64,000 nt of DNA. Source: Embiotoca jacksoni (Eukaryota > Chordata > Actinopteri > Embiotocidae). The stretch is taken from positions 62,001-126,000 of the forward strand of contig JAKOON010000121.1 of the NCBI GenBank assembly GCA_022577435.1. The letters run 5' to 3'. The notes below the pieces were generated by a model. That model was given only the letters and a program-made list of their open reading frames with translations, was not told the DNA's origin and did not search any database. Position numbers and translations under genes: made by a program. Of the stretch, positions 1 through 12,272 are shown in pieces; the stretch's first letter is position 1; each line of letters starts with the position of its first letter.

Positions 1-228
1 CGACATGTTATAGTGTGACTTTTTTCATGTTTTGGACATGTTATCGTGTGACTTTTTGATTATATTTTAGACGACATGCTATCGTGTGACTTTTTGTCTC
101 ATTTTGCACGACATGCTATGGTATGACTTTTTTTCATATTTTGGACATGTTATAGCTTGACTTTTTTATATTTTAGACGACATATTATAGCGCGACTTTT
201 TTTCATATTTTACACGACATGACTTTTT
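1..228 (+). repeat. Family A minisatellite block 1 (cut by window start)
   Basis: About six units of the T-rich 32-40 bp minisatellite. Each has a GACGACATG- or GGACATG-type head, a TATAG/TATCG core and a T-run. The block ends in the shortened unit GACATGACTTTTTG that marks every A-to-B entry. Positions 1-1007 recur almost unchanged at 2125-3131. Confidence 0.9.
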
Positions 229-870
229 GTTTTCTGTGAAATTGCAGACACAATGTGACATGAAACCACTTTGGCCATGTAGTTTATCCCATTTGCCATA
301 GTTCTGATTCGGAAACTTGTTTGTAAACACTTAGTTTAAGCCGTTGCGCAGTGATGCAGTTTTATGCTGTAATTGAGCTTCTCTCGCTGAGATAAGGCTG
401 TTTTTGAAACATTGTGTTTCCTGTGAAATTGTTCACACAAAGTGACTTGAAACCACTTTGGCCATGTAGTTTATCCCATTTGCCATAATTCTGAGTAGGA
501 AACTTGTTTGGAAACACTTAGTTGAAGCCATGGCGCTGTGATGCAGTTTTACATTAGGCTGAGAAAGTGAGACATGAAATACTGTTTTCTGAGAATTTGT
601 GAACACAAAGTGACTTGAAACCACTTTGGCCATGTAGTTTATCCCATTTGCCATAATTCTGAGTAGGAAACTTGTTTGTAAACACTTAGTTTAAGCCGTG
701 GAGCTGTAATGCAGTTTTATGCTGTTTTTGATCTTCTCTCGCTGAAATAAGGCTGTTTTTGAAACATTGTGTTTTCTTTGAAATAGTCAACACAAAGTCA
801 CTTGAAATCACGTTGGCCATGTAGTGTATCCCATTTGCCATAGTTCTGAGTGCGAAACTTGTTTTTTGTG
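229..870 (+). repeat. Family B satellite block 1: entry-187-168-187-exit
   Basis: The anchor CTTTGGCC lies at 269, 456 and 624, and the exit form CGTTGGCC at 811, giving spacings of 187, 168 and 187 bp. The left edge cuts a B monomer at GTTTTCTGTGAAATTG. The right edge is the exit monomer, which ends GCGAAACTTGTTTTTTGTG and runs into a T-run of family A. Apparent minus-strand reading frames at 433-654 and 686-886 are by-products of the repeat. Confidence 0.92.
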
Positions 871-1056
871 ACTTTTTTTTTATCATATTTTAGACGACAT
901 GCTATAGTATGACTTTTTTCACATATTTTAGACGACATACTATAGTGTGACTTTTTTTCATGTTTTGGACATGTTATAGTGTTACTTTTTTTCATATTTT
1001 ACACGACATGCTATAGTATGACATTTTTAATCATATTTTAGACGACATGACTTTTT
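871..1056 (+). repeat. Family A block 2
   Basis: Five units between two B blocks. The last unit is the shortened entry unit. The stretch with ACATTTTTAATCAT at about 1020 is an uncommon A variant that recurs at about 4958. Confidence 0.9.
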
Positions 1057-1501
1057 GTTTTCTGTGAAATTGCAGACACAAAGTGACATGAAACCACTTT
1101 GGCCATGTAGTTTATCCCATTTGCCATAGTTCTGATTCGGAAACTTGTTTGTAAACACTTAGTTTAAGCCGTGGCGCTGTGATGCAGTTTTACATTAGGC
1201 TGAGGAAGTGAGACATGAAATACTGTTTTCTGAGAATTTGTAAACACAAAGTGACTTGAAACCACTTTGGCCATGTAGTTTATCCCATTTGCCATAATTC
1301 TGAGTAGGAAACTTGTTTGTAAACACTTAGTTTAAGCCGTGGAGTTGTAATGCAGTTTTATGCTGTTTTTGAGCTTCTCTCGCATGTTTTTGAAACCTTG
1401 TGTTTTCTTTGAAATAGTCAACACAAAGTCACTTGAAATCACGTTGGCCATGTAGTGTATCACATTTGCCATAGTTCTGAGTGCGAAACTTGTTTTTTGT
1501 G
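1057..1501 (+). repeat. Family B block 2: entry-168-177-exit
   Basis: Anchors at 1097, 1265 and 1442 give spacings of 168 and 177 bp. The 177-bp monomer lacks 10 bp after CTCTCGC, so it reads CTCTCGCATG rather than CTCTCGCTGAAATAAGG. The block recurs at 4995-5439 with the same length. Confidence 0.92.
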
Positions 1502-2352
1502 ACTTTTTTTTTTATCATATTTTAGACGACATGCTATAGTATGACTTTTTTCACATATTTTAGACGACATACTATAGTGTGACTTTTTTTCATGTTTTGG
1601 ACATGTTATAGTATGACTTTTTTTCATATTTTACACGACGTGGTATAGTCTGAGTTTTTCGTCATATTTTGGGTGACATGACTTTTTTTACTTTTTGGAC
1701 GACATGCTATTTTGAGACTTTTTTCACTTTTTTGATGACGTTATAGTGTGACTTTTTTCATATTTTATACGACCTGTTATAGTATGACTTTTTTTCATAT
1801 TTTGGACGACATGCTATGTTATGGCTTTTTTTCATATTTTGGACGTCATAGCTTGACTTTTTTTTAAATTTTAGACGACATGCTATCGTGTGACTTTTTG
1901 TCTTATTTTGCACGACATGCTATGGTATGACTTTTTTTCATATTTTGGACATGTTATAGCTTGACTTTTTTATATTTTAGACGACATATTATAGCGTGAC
2001 TTTTTTTCATATTTTACACGACATGTTATAGTATGACTTTTTTTCATGTTTTGGACATGTTATAGCTTGACTTTTTTACATTTTAGACGACATATTATAG
2101 CGTGACTTTTTTTCATATTTTACACGACATGTTATAGTGTGACTTTTTTCATGTTTTGGACATGTTATCGTGTGACTTTTTGATTATATTTTAGACGACA
2201 TGCTATCGTGTGACTTTTTGTCTCATTTTGCACGACATGCTATGGTATGACTTTTTTTCATATTTTGGACATGTTATAGCTTGACTTTTTTATATTTTAG
2301 ACGACATATTATAGCGCGACTTTTTTTCATATTTTACACGACATGACTTTTT
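1502..2352 (+). repeat. Family A block 3
   Basis: About 23 units. It starts with the exit-proximal unit series (ATCATATTTTAGACGAC, then GGTATAGTCTGAG at about 1640, then GGGTGACATGAC at about 1672) that follows many B exits. It ends with the series that precedes B entries. Confidence 0.9.
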
Positions 2353-2994
2353 GTTTTCTGTGAAATTGCAGACACAAAGTGACATGAAACCACTTTGGCC
2401 ATGTAGTTTATCCCATTTGCCATAGTTCTGATTCGGAAACTTGTTTGTAAACACTTAGTTTAAGCCGTGGCGCAGTGATGCAGTTTTATGCTGTAATTGA
2501 GCTTCTCTCGCTGAGATAAGGCTGTTTTTGAAACATTGTGTTTCCTGTGAAATTGTTCACACAAAGTGACTTGAAACCACTTTGGCCATGTAGTTTATCC
2601 CATTTGCCATAATTCTGAGTAGGAAACTTGTTTGGAAACACTTAGTTGAAGCCATGGCGCTGTGATGCAGTTTTACATTAGGCTGAGAAAGTGAGACATG
2701 AAATACTGTTTTCTGAGAATTTGTGAACACAAAGTGACTTGAAACCACTTTGGCCATGTAGTTTATCCCATTTGCCATAATTCTGAGTAGGAAACTTGTT
2801 TGTAAACACTTAGTTTAAGCCGTGGAGCTGTAATGCAGTTTTATGCTGTTTTTGAGCTTCTCTCGCTGAAATAAGGCTGTTTTTGAAACATTGTGTTTTC
2901 TTTGAAATAGTCAACACAAAGTCACTTGAAATCACGTTGGCCATGTAGTGTATCCCATTTGCCATAGTTCTGAGTGCGAAACTTGTTTTTTGTG
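2353..2994 (+). repeat. Family B block 3: entry-187-168-187-exit
   Basis: Copy of the block at 229-870, shifted by 2124 bp with the same monomer order and length. Only a few substitutions are visible, for example GCCGTGG for GCCGTTG in the entry monomer. Confidence 0.92.
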
Positions 2995-3524
2995 ACTTTT
3001 TTTTTATCATATTTTAGACGACATGCTATAGTATGACTTTTTTCACATATTTTAGACGACATACTATAGTGTGACTTTTTTTCATGTTTTGGACATGTTA
3101 TAGTGTTACTTTTTTTCATATTTTACACGACGTGTTATAGTCTGAGTTTTTCGTCATATTTTGGGTGACATGACTTTTTTTACTTTTTGGACGACATGCT
3201 ATTTTGAGACTTTTTTCACTTTTTTGATGACGTTATAGTGTGACTTTTTTCATATTTTAGACGACCTGTTATAGCATGACTTTTTTTCATATTTTGGACG
3301 ACATGCTATGTTATGGCTTTTTTTCATATTTTGGACGTCATAGCTTGACTTTTTTTTAAATTTTAGACGACATGCTATCGTGTGACTTTTTGTCTTATTT
3401 TGCACGACATGCTATGGTATGACTTTTTTTCATATTTTGGACATGTTATAGCTTGACTTTTTTATATTTTAGACGACATATTATAGCGTGACTTTTTTTC
3501 ATATTTTACACGACATGACTTTTT
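2995..3524 (+). repeat. Family A block 4
   Basis: About 15 units. The exit-proximal series lies at about 3130-3290, as in block 3. Positions of about 3124-3504 match about 1630-2010, so two duplications with different offsets meet near 3131. Confidence 0.9.
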
Positions 3525-4343
3525 GTTTTCTGTGAAATTGCAGACAGAAAGTGACATGAAACCACTTTGGCCATGTAGTTTATCCCATTTGCCATAGTTC
3601 TGATTCGGAAACTTGTTTGTAAACACTTAGTTTAAGCCGTGGCGCTGTGATGCAGTTTTATGCTGTATTTGAGCTTCTCTCGCTGAGCTAAGGCTGTTTT
3701 TGAAACATTGTGTTTCCTGTGAAATTGTTCACACAAAGTGACTTGAAACCACTTTGGCCATGTAGTTTATCCCAAAGGCCATAGTTCTGAGTAGGAAACT
3801 TGTTATTAAAGACTTAGTTGAAGCCATGGCGCTGTGATGCAATTTTACATTAGGCTGAGAAAGTGAGACATGAAATACTGTTTTCTGAGAATTTGTGAAC
3901 ACAAAGTGACTTGAAACCACTTTGGCCATGTAGTTTATCCCATTTGCCATAATTCTGAGTAGGAAACTTGTTTGGAAACACTTAGTTTAAGCCGTGGAGC
4001 TGTAATGCAGTTTTATGCTGTTTTTGAGCTTCTCTCGCTGAAATAAGGCTGTTTTTAAAACATTGTGTTTCCTGTGAAATTGTTCACACAAAGTGACTTG
4101 AAACCACTTTGGCCATGTAGTTTATCCCAATTGCCATAATTCCGAGTAGGAAACTTGTTTGGAAACACTTAGTTTAAGCCGTGGAGCTGTAATGCAGTTT
4201 TACGCTGTTTTTGAGCTTCTCTCGCATGTTTTTGAAACATTGTGTTTTCTTTGAAATAGTCAACACAAAGTCACTTGAAATCATGTTGGCCAAGTAGTGT
4301 ATCCCATTTGCAATAGTTCTGAGTGCGAAACTTGTTTTTTGTG
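3525..4343 (+). repeat. Family B 819-bp cassette, copy 1: entry-187-168-187-177-exit
   Basis: Anchors at 3565, 3752, 3920, 4107 and about 4284. The second monomer carries the private variant TATCCCAAAGGCC, and the exit carries GGCCAAGTAGTG and TTTGCAATAG. The same 819-bp cassette is found at 7512, 9685 and 12273. Confidence 0.92.
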
Positions 4344-4994
4344 ACTTTTTTTTTATCATATTTTAGACGACATGCTACAGTGTGACTTTTTTTCATGTAT
4401 TGGACATGTTATAGTGTGACTTTTTTTCATATTTTACACGACATGCTATAGTTTGACTTTTTTGTGTCATATTTTGGACGACATGGTATTTTATGACTTT
4501 TTTAACTTTTTGGACGACATGCTATTTTCAGACTTTTTTCACTTTTTAGATGACGTTATAGTCTGACTTTTTTCATATTTTAGACGACTTGTTATAGCAT
4601 GACTTTATTTCACTTTTTGGAGAACATGCTATAGTTTGACTTTTTTTCATGTTTTGGACATGTTATAGCTTGACTTTTTTACATTTTAGACGACATATTA
4701 TAGCGTGACTTTTTTTCATATTTTACACGACATGTTAAAGTCTGACTTTTTTCATGTTTTGGACATGTTATCGTGTGACTTTTTGATTATATTTTAGACG
4801 ACATGCTATCGTGTGACTTTTTGTCTCATTTTGCACGACATGCTATGGTATGACTTTTTTTCATAGTTTGGACATGTTATAACTTGACTTTTTTATATTT
4901 TAGACGACATATTATAGCGTGACTTTTTTTCATATTTTACACGACATGCTATAGTATGACATTTTTAATCATATTTTAGACGACATGACTTTTT
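4344..4994 (+). repeat. Family A block 5
   Basis: About 18 units. They include the ordered GGTATTTTATGAC, CTATTTTCAGAC, GATGACGTTATAG, GACTTGTTATAG series at about 4485-4600. The unit GTATTGGACATG at about 4398 is shared with about 10558, after the matching B cassette. Confidence 0.9.
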
Positions 4995-5439
4995 GTTTTC
5001 TGTGAAATTGCAGACACAAAGTGACATGAAACCACTTTGGCCATGTAGTTTATCCCATTTGCCATAGTTCTGATTCGGAAACTTGTTTGTAAACACTTAG
5101 TTTAAGCCGTGGCGCTGTGATGCAGTTTTACATTAGGCTGAGGAAGTGAGACATGAAATACTGTTTTCTGAGAATTTGTAAACACAAAGTGACTTGAAAC
5201 CACTTTGGCCATGTAGTTTATCCCATTTGCCATAATTCTGAGTAGGAAACTTGTTTGTAAACACTTAGTTTAAGCCGTGGAGTTGTAATGCAGTTTTATG
5301 CTGTTTTTGAGCTTCTCTCGCATGTTTTTGAAACATTGTGTTTTCATTGAAATAGTCAACACAAAGTCACTTGAAATCACGTTGGCCATGTAGCGTATCC
5401 CATTTGCCATAGTTCTGAGTGCGAAACTTGTTTTTTGTG
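4995..5439 (+). repeat. Family B block 5: entry-168-177-exit
   Basis: Copy of 1057-1501 at an offset of 3938 bp. The duplication includes flanking A sequence, about 1000-2030 matching about 4938-5968. Confidence 0.92.
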
Positions 5440-7511
5440 ACTTTTTTTTTTATCATATTTTAGACGACATGCTATAGTATGACTTTTTTCACATATTTTA
5501 GACGACATACTATAGTGTGACTTTTTTTCATGTTTTGGACATGTTATAGTATGACTTTTTTTCATATTTTACACGACGTGGTATAGTCTGAGTTTTTCGT
5601 CATATTTTGGGTGACATGACTTTTTTTACTTTTTGGACGACATGCTATTTTGAGACTTTTTTCACTTTTTTGATGACGTTATAGTGTGACTTTTTTCATA
5701 TTTTATACGACCTGTTATAGTATGACTTTTTTTCATATTTTGGACGACATGCTATGTTATGGCTTTTTTTCATATTTTGGACGTCATAGCTTGACTTTTT
5801 TTTAAATTTTAGACGACATGCTATCGTGTGACTTTTTGTCTTATTTTGCACGACATGCTATGGTATGACTTTTTTTCATATTTTGGACATGTTATAGCTT
5901 GACTTTTTTATATTTTAGACGACATATTATAGCGTGACTTTTTTTCATATTTTACACGACATGTTATAGTGTGACTTTTTTTCATATTTTAGACGAAATG
6001 CTATAGTATGACTTTTTTGTGTCATATTTTGGACGACATGGTATTTTATGACTTTTTTAACTTTTTGGACGACATGCTATTTTGAGACTTTATTTCACTT
6101 TTTGGACGACATGCTATATTATGACTTTTTTTCATATTTTGGACGAAATGCTATAGTATGACTTCTTTTACATATTTTAGACGACATACTATAGTGTGAC
6201 TTTTTTCATGTTTTGGACATGTTATAGTGTGACTTTTTTTCATATTTTACACGACATGCTATAGTCTGAGTTTTTTGATGATATGTTAGACGACATGCTA
6301 TAGTATGACTTTTTGATCATATTTTAGACGACATGCTATGGTATGACTTTTTTTCATATTTTGGACATGTTATAGCTTGACTTTTTTATATTTTAGACGA
6401 CATATTATAGCGTGACTTTTTTTCATGTTTTACACGACATGTTATAGTATGACTTTTTTCATGTTTTGGACATGTTATCGTGTGACTTTTTTTCATATTT
6501 TACACGACATGCTATAGTATGACTTTTTTTATCATATTTTAGACGACATGCTATAGTATGACTTTTTTGTGTCATATTTTGGACGACATGGTATTTTATG
6601 ACTTTTTTAACTTTTTGGACGACATGCTATTTTGAGACTTTTTTCACTTTTTGGATGACGTTATAGTATGACTTTTTTCATATTTTAGACGACTTGTTAT
6701 AGCATGACTTTTTTTCACTTTTTGGACGACATGCTATAGTGTGACTTTTTTTCATGTTTTGGACATGTTATAGCTTGACTTTTTTACATTTTAGATGACA
6801 TATTATAGTATGACTTTTTTCATGTTTTGGACATGTTATCGTGTGACTTTTTTTCATATTTCACACGACATGCTATAGCATGACTTTTTTTTTATCATAT
6901 TTTAGACGACATGCAATAGTGTGACTTTTTTTATCATATTTTAGACGAAATGCTATAGTATGACTTTTTTTTTATCATATTTTAGACGACATACTATAGT
7001 GTGACTTTTTTTCATGTTTTGGACATGTTATAGTGTGACTTTTTTTCATATTTTACACGACATGTTATAGTATGACTTTTTTCATGTTTTGGACATGTTA
7101 TCGTGTGACTTTTTTTCATATTTCACACGACATGCTATAGCATGACTTTTTTTTTATCATATTTTAGACGACATGCAATAGTGTGACTTTTTTTATCATA
7201 TTTTAGACGAAATGCTATAGAATGACTTTTTTGTGTCATATTTTGGACGACATGGTATTTTATGACTTTTTTAACTTTTTGGACGACATGCTATTTTGAG
7301 ACTTTTTTCACTTTTTGGATGACGTTGTAGTATGACTTTTTTCATATTTTAGACGACTTGTTATAGCATGACTTTATTTCACTTTTTGGACGACATGCTA
7401 TATTATGACTTTCTTTACATATTTTAGACGACATACTATAGTGTGACTTTTTTCATGTTTTGGACATGTTATAGTGTGACTTTTTTCATATTTTACACGA
7501 CATGACTTTTT
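5440..7511 (+). repeat. Family A block 6
   Basis: About 57 units. About 5975-6500 matches about 10650-11175, sharing the rare unit ACTTCTTTTACATATTTTAG at 6161 and 10836. A unit series with TTTCACACGACATG appears twice inside the block (about 6803-6960 and about 7067-7220) and again near 8473. Confidence 0.9.
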
Positions 7512-8330
7512 GTTTTCTGTGAAATTGCAGACAGAAAGTGACATGAAACCACTTTGGCCATGTAGTTTATCCCATTTGCCATAGTTCTGATTCGGAAACT
7601 TGTTTGTAAACACTTTGTTTAAGCCGTGGCGCTGTGATTCAGTTTTATGCTGTATTTGAGCTTCCCTCGCTGAGATAAGGCTGTTTTTGAAACATTGTGT
7701 TTCCTGTGAAATTGTTCACACAAAGTGACTTGAAACCACTTTGGCCATGTAGTTTATCCCAAAGGCCATAGTTCTGAGTAGGAAACTTGTTAGTAAAGAC
7801 ATAGTTGAAGCCATGGCGCTGTGATGCAGTTTTACATTAGGCTGAGAAAGTGAGACTTGAAATGCTGTTTTCTGTGAAATGACAGACACAAAGTGAATTG
7901 AAACCATTTTGGCCATGTATTTTATCCCAATTGCCATAATTCTGAGTAGGAAACTTGTTTGGAAACACTTAGTTTAAGCCGTGGAGCTGTAATGCAGTTT
8001 TATGCTGTTTTTGAGCTTCTCTCGCTGAAATAAGGCTGTTTTTAAAACATTGTGTTTCCTGTGAAATTGTTCACACAAAGTGACTTGAAATCACTTTGGC
8101 CATGTAGTTTATCCCAATTGCCATAATTCCGAATTGGAAACTTGTTTGGAAACACTTAGTTTAAGCCGTGGAGCTGTAATGCAGTTTTATGCTGTTTTTG
8201 AGCTTCTCTCGCATGTTTTTGAAACATTGTGTTTTCTTTGAAATAGTCAACACAAAGTCACTTGAAATCACGTTGGCCAAGTACTGTATCCCATTTGCAA
8301 TAGTTCTGAGTGCGAAACTTGTTTTTTGTG
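7512..8330 (+). repeat. Family B 819-bp cassette, copy 2
   Basis: Same order and length as 3525-4343. The 168-bp monomer is a distinct subtype: TGAGACTTGAAATGCTG, then TTCTGTGAAATGACAGACAC, then GAAACCATTTTGG. This subtype resembles the sequence at the left edge of every B block. A 60-codon plus-strand frame at 8189-8371 spans the B/A boundary and is not a gene. Confidence 0.92.
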
Positions 8331-9684
8331 ACTTTTTTTTACCATATTTTAGACGACATGCTATGGTATGACTTTTTTTTTATCATATTTTAGACGACAT
8401 ACTATAGTGTGACTTTTTTTCATGTTTTGGACATGTTATAGTGTGACTTTTTTTCATATTTTACACGACATGTTATAGAATGACTTTTTTCATGTTTTTG
8501 ACATGTTATCGTGTGACTTTTTTTCATATTTCACACGACATGCTATAGCATGACTTTTTTTTATCATATTTTAGACGACATGCAATAGTGTGACTTTTTT
8601 TTATCATATTTTAGACGAAATGCTATAGCATGACTTTTTTGTGTCATATTTTGGACGACATGGTATTTTATGACTTTTTTAACTTTTTGGACGACATGCT
8701 ATTTTGAGACTTTTTTCACTTTTTGGATGACGTTATAGTATGACTTTTTTCATATTTTAGACGACTTGTTATAGCATGACTTTATTTCACTTTTTGGACG
8801 ACATGCTATATTATGACTTTTTTTCATATTTTGGACGACATGCTATAGTATGACTTTTTTTACATATTTTAGACGACATACTATAGTGTGACTTTTTTCA
8901 TGTTTTGGACATGTTATAGTGTGACTTTTTTCATATTTTACACGACATGCTATAGTCTGAGTTTTTTGATGATATGTTAGACGACATGCTATAGTATGAC
9001 TTTTTGATCATATTTTAGACGACATGCTGTGGTATGACTTTTTTTCATATTTTGGACATGTTATAGCTTGACTTTTTTATATTTTAGACGACATATTATA
9101 GCGTGACTTTTTTTCATATTTTACACGACATGTTATAGTATGACTTTTTTCATGTTTTGGACATGTTATCGTGTGACTTTGTTTCACATTTTACACGACA
9201 TGCTATAGTATGACTTTTTTTTATCATATTTTAGACGAAATGCTATAGTATGACTTTTTTGTGTAATATTTTGGACGACATGGTATTTTATGACTTTTTT
9301 AACTTTTTGGACGACATGCTATTTTGAGACTTTTTTCACTTTTTGGATTACGTTACAGTATGACTTTTTCATATTTTAGACGACTTGTTATAGCATGACT
9401 TTATTTCACTTTTTGGACGACATATTATAGTGTGACTTTTTTTCATATTTTACACGACATGTTATAGTGCGACTTTTTTCATGTTTTGGACATGTTATCG
9501 TGTGACTTTTTGATTATATTTTAGACGACATGCTATCGTGTGACTTTTTGTCTCATTTTGCACGACATGCTATGGTATGACTTTTTTTCATATTTTGGAC
9601 ATGTTATAGCTTGACTTTTTTATATTTTAGACGACATATTATAGCGTGACTTTTTTTTTCATAATTTACACGACATGACTTTTT
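8331..9684 (+). repeat. Family A block 7
   Basis: About 37 units. They include the ordered cassette with GGTATTTTATGAC, CTATTTTGAGAC, GATGACGTTATAG, GACTTGTTATAGCATG and CTATATTATGAC at about 8640-8830, and a second copy at about 9240-9420. Confidence 0.9.
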
Positions 9685-10503
9685 GTTTTCTGTGAAATTG
9701 CAGACAGAAAGTGACATGAAACCACTTTGGCCATGTAGTTTATCCCATTTGCCATAGTTCTGATTCGGAAACTTGTTTGTCAACACTTTGTTTAAGCCGT
9801 GGCGCTGTGATTCAGTTTTATGCTGTATTTGAGCTTCTCTCGCTGAGATAAGGCTGTTTTTGAAACATTGTGTTTCCTGTGAAATTGTTCACACAAAGTG
9901 ACTTGAAACCACTTTGGCCATGTAGTTTATCCCAAAGGCCATAGTTCTGAGTAGGAAACTTGTTAGTAAAGACTTAGTTGAAGCCATGGCGCTGTGATGC
10001 AGTTTTACATTAGGCTGAGAAAGTGAGACATGAAATACTGTTTTCTGAGAATTTGTGAACACAAAGTGACTTGAAACCACTTTGGCCATGTAGTTTATCC
10101 CATTTGCCATAATTCTGAGTAGGAAACTTGTTTGGAAACACTTAGTTTAAGCCGTGGAGCTGTAATGCAGTTTTATGCTGTTTTTGAGCTTCTCTCGCTG
10201 AAATAAGGCTGTTTTTAAAACATTGTGTTTCCTGTGAAATTGTTCACACAAAGTGACTTGAAACCACTTTGGCCATGTAGTTTATCCCAATTGCCATAAT
10301 TCCGAGTCGGAAACTTGTTTGGAAACACTTAGTTTAAGCCGTGGAGCTGTAATGCAGTTTTACGCTGTTTTTGAGCTTCTCTCGCATGTTTTTGAAACAT
10401 TGTGTTTTCTTTGAAATAGTCAACACAAAGTCACTTGAAATCATGTTGGCCAAGTAGTGTATCCCATTTGCAATAGTTCTGAGTGCGAAACTTGTTTTTT
10501 GTG
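9685..10503 (+). repeat. Family B 819-bp cassette, copy 3
   Basis: Offset 6160 bp from copy 1 and 2173 bp from copy 2, with no net length change. It shares TATCCCAAAGGCC and the exit variants GGCCAAGTAGTG and TTTGCAATAG. Its 168-bp monomer is the common GAGACATGAAATACTG subtype, as in copy 1 and unlike copies 2 and 4. Confidence 0.92.
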
Positions 10504-11809
10504 ACTTTTTTTTTATCATATTTTAGACGACATGCTATAGTGTGACTTTTTTTCATGTATTGGACATGTTATAGTGTGACTTTTTTTCATATTTTATACG
10601 ACATGTAATAGTATGACTTTTTTCATGTTTTGGACATGTTATAGTGTGACTTTTTTTCATATTTTAGACGAAATGCTATAGTATGACTTTTTTGTGTCAT
10701 ATTTTGGACGACATGGTATTTTATGACTTTTTTAACTTTTTGGACGACATGCTATTTTGAGACTTTATTTCACTTTTTGGACGACATGCTATATTATGAC
10801 TTTTTTTCATATTTTGGACGAAATGCTATAGTATGACTTCTTTTACATATTTTAGACGACATACTATAGTGTGACTTTTTTCATGTTTTGGACATGTTAT
10901 AGTGTGACTTTTTTTCATATTTTACACGACATGCTATAGTCTGAGTTTTTTGATGATATGTTAGACGACATGCTATAGTATGACTTTTTGATCATATTTT
11001 AGACGACATGCTATGGTATGACTTTTTTTCATATTTTGGACATGTTATAGCTTGACTTTTTTATATTTTAGACAACATATTATAGCGTGACTTTTTTTCA
11101 TGTTTTACACGACATGTTATAGTATGACTTTTTTCATGTTTTGGACATGTCATCGTGTGACTTTTTTTCATATTTTACACGACATGCTATAGTATGACTT
11201 TTTTGTGTCATATTTTGGACGACATGGTATTTTATGACTTTTTTAACTTTTTGGACGACATGCTATTTTGAGACTTTTTTCACTTTTTGGATGACGTTAT
11301 AGTATGACTTTTTTCATATTTTAGACGACTTGTTATAGGATGACTTTTTTTCACTTTTTGGACGACATGCTATAGTGTGACTTTTTTTCATGTTTTGGAC
11401 ATGTTATAGCTTGACTTTTTTACATTTTAGATGACATGTTATAGTGTGACTTTTTTTCATATTTTACACGACATGTTATAGTGTGACTTTTTTATGTTTT
11501 AGACGACATATTATAGGGTGACTTTTTTTCATATTTTACACGACATGTTATAGTATGACTTTTTTCATGTTTTGGACATGTTATAGTTTAACTTTTTTTA
11601 AAATTTTAGACGACATGCTATAGTATGACTTTTTGATCATATTTTAGACAACATGCTATAGTATGACTTTTTGATCATATGTTAGATGACATGTTATAGT
11701 ATGACTTTTTGTCTCATTTTGCACGACATGCTATGGTATGACTTTTTTTCATATTTTGGACATGTTATAGCTTGACTTTTTTATATTTTAGACTTTTTTT
11801 AGACTTTTT
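10504..11809 (+). repeat. Family A block 8, with an altered entry edge
   Basis: About 36 units. The right edge differs from other blocks. At about 11785-11810 the sequence reads TTTTAGACTTTTTTTAGACT, then TTTTG, so the usual GACGACATGAC head of the entry unit is lost while the B-side breakpoint is unchanged. Confidence 0.88.
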
Positions 11810-12086
11810 GTTTTCTGTGAAATTGCAGACACAAAGTGACATGAAACCACTTTGGCCATGTAGTTTATCCCAATTGCCATAATTCCGAGTAGGAAACTTG
11901 TTTGGAAACACTTAGTTTAAGCCATGGAGCTGTAATGCAGTTTTACGCTGTTTTTGAGCTTCTCTCGCATGTTTTTGAAACATTGTGTTTTCTTTGAAAT
12001 AGTCAACACAAAGTCACTTGAAATCACGTTGGCCAAGTAGTGTATCCCATTTGTAATAGTTCTGAGTGCGAAACTTGTTTTTTGTG
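11810..12086 (+). repeat. Family B short block: entry-177-exit
   Basis: Anchors at 11850 and 12027. It is the shortest uninterrupted B block (277 bp): an entry monomer joined directly to the 10-bp-deleted pre-exit monomer. The exit carries TTTGTAATAG, a derivative of the TTTGCAATAG seen in the 819-bp cassettes. Confidence 0.92.
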
Positions 12087-12272
12087 ACTTTTTTTTATCA
12101 TATTTTAGACGACATGCTATAGTATGACTTTTTTTTTATCATATTTTAGACGACATACTATAGTGTGACTTTTTTTCATGTTTTGGACATGTTATAGTGT
12201 GACTTTTTTTCATAATTTACACGACCTGTTATAGCGTGACTTTTTTTCATATTTTACATGACATGACTTTTT
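12087..12272 (+). repeat. Family A block 9
   Basis: Five units, ending in the standard shortened entry unit preceded by ACATGACATGAC. Confidence 0.9.

Noticed and set aside
8189..8371. Plus-strand 60-codon frame
   Set aside because: It spans the exit monomer and the first A units. It is a chance opening, and the homologous cassettes do not preserve it.
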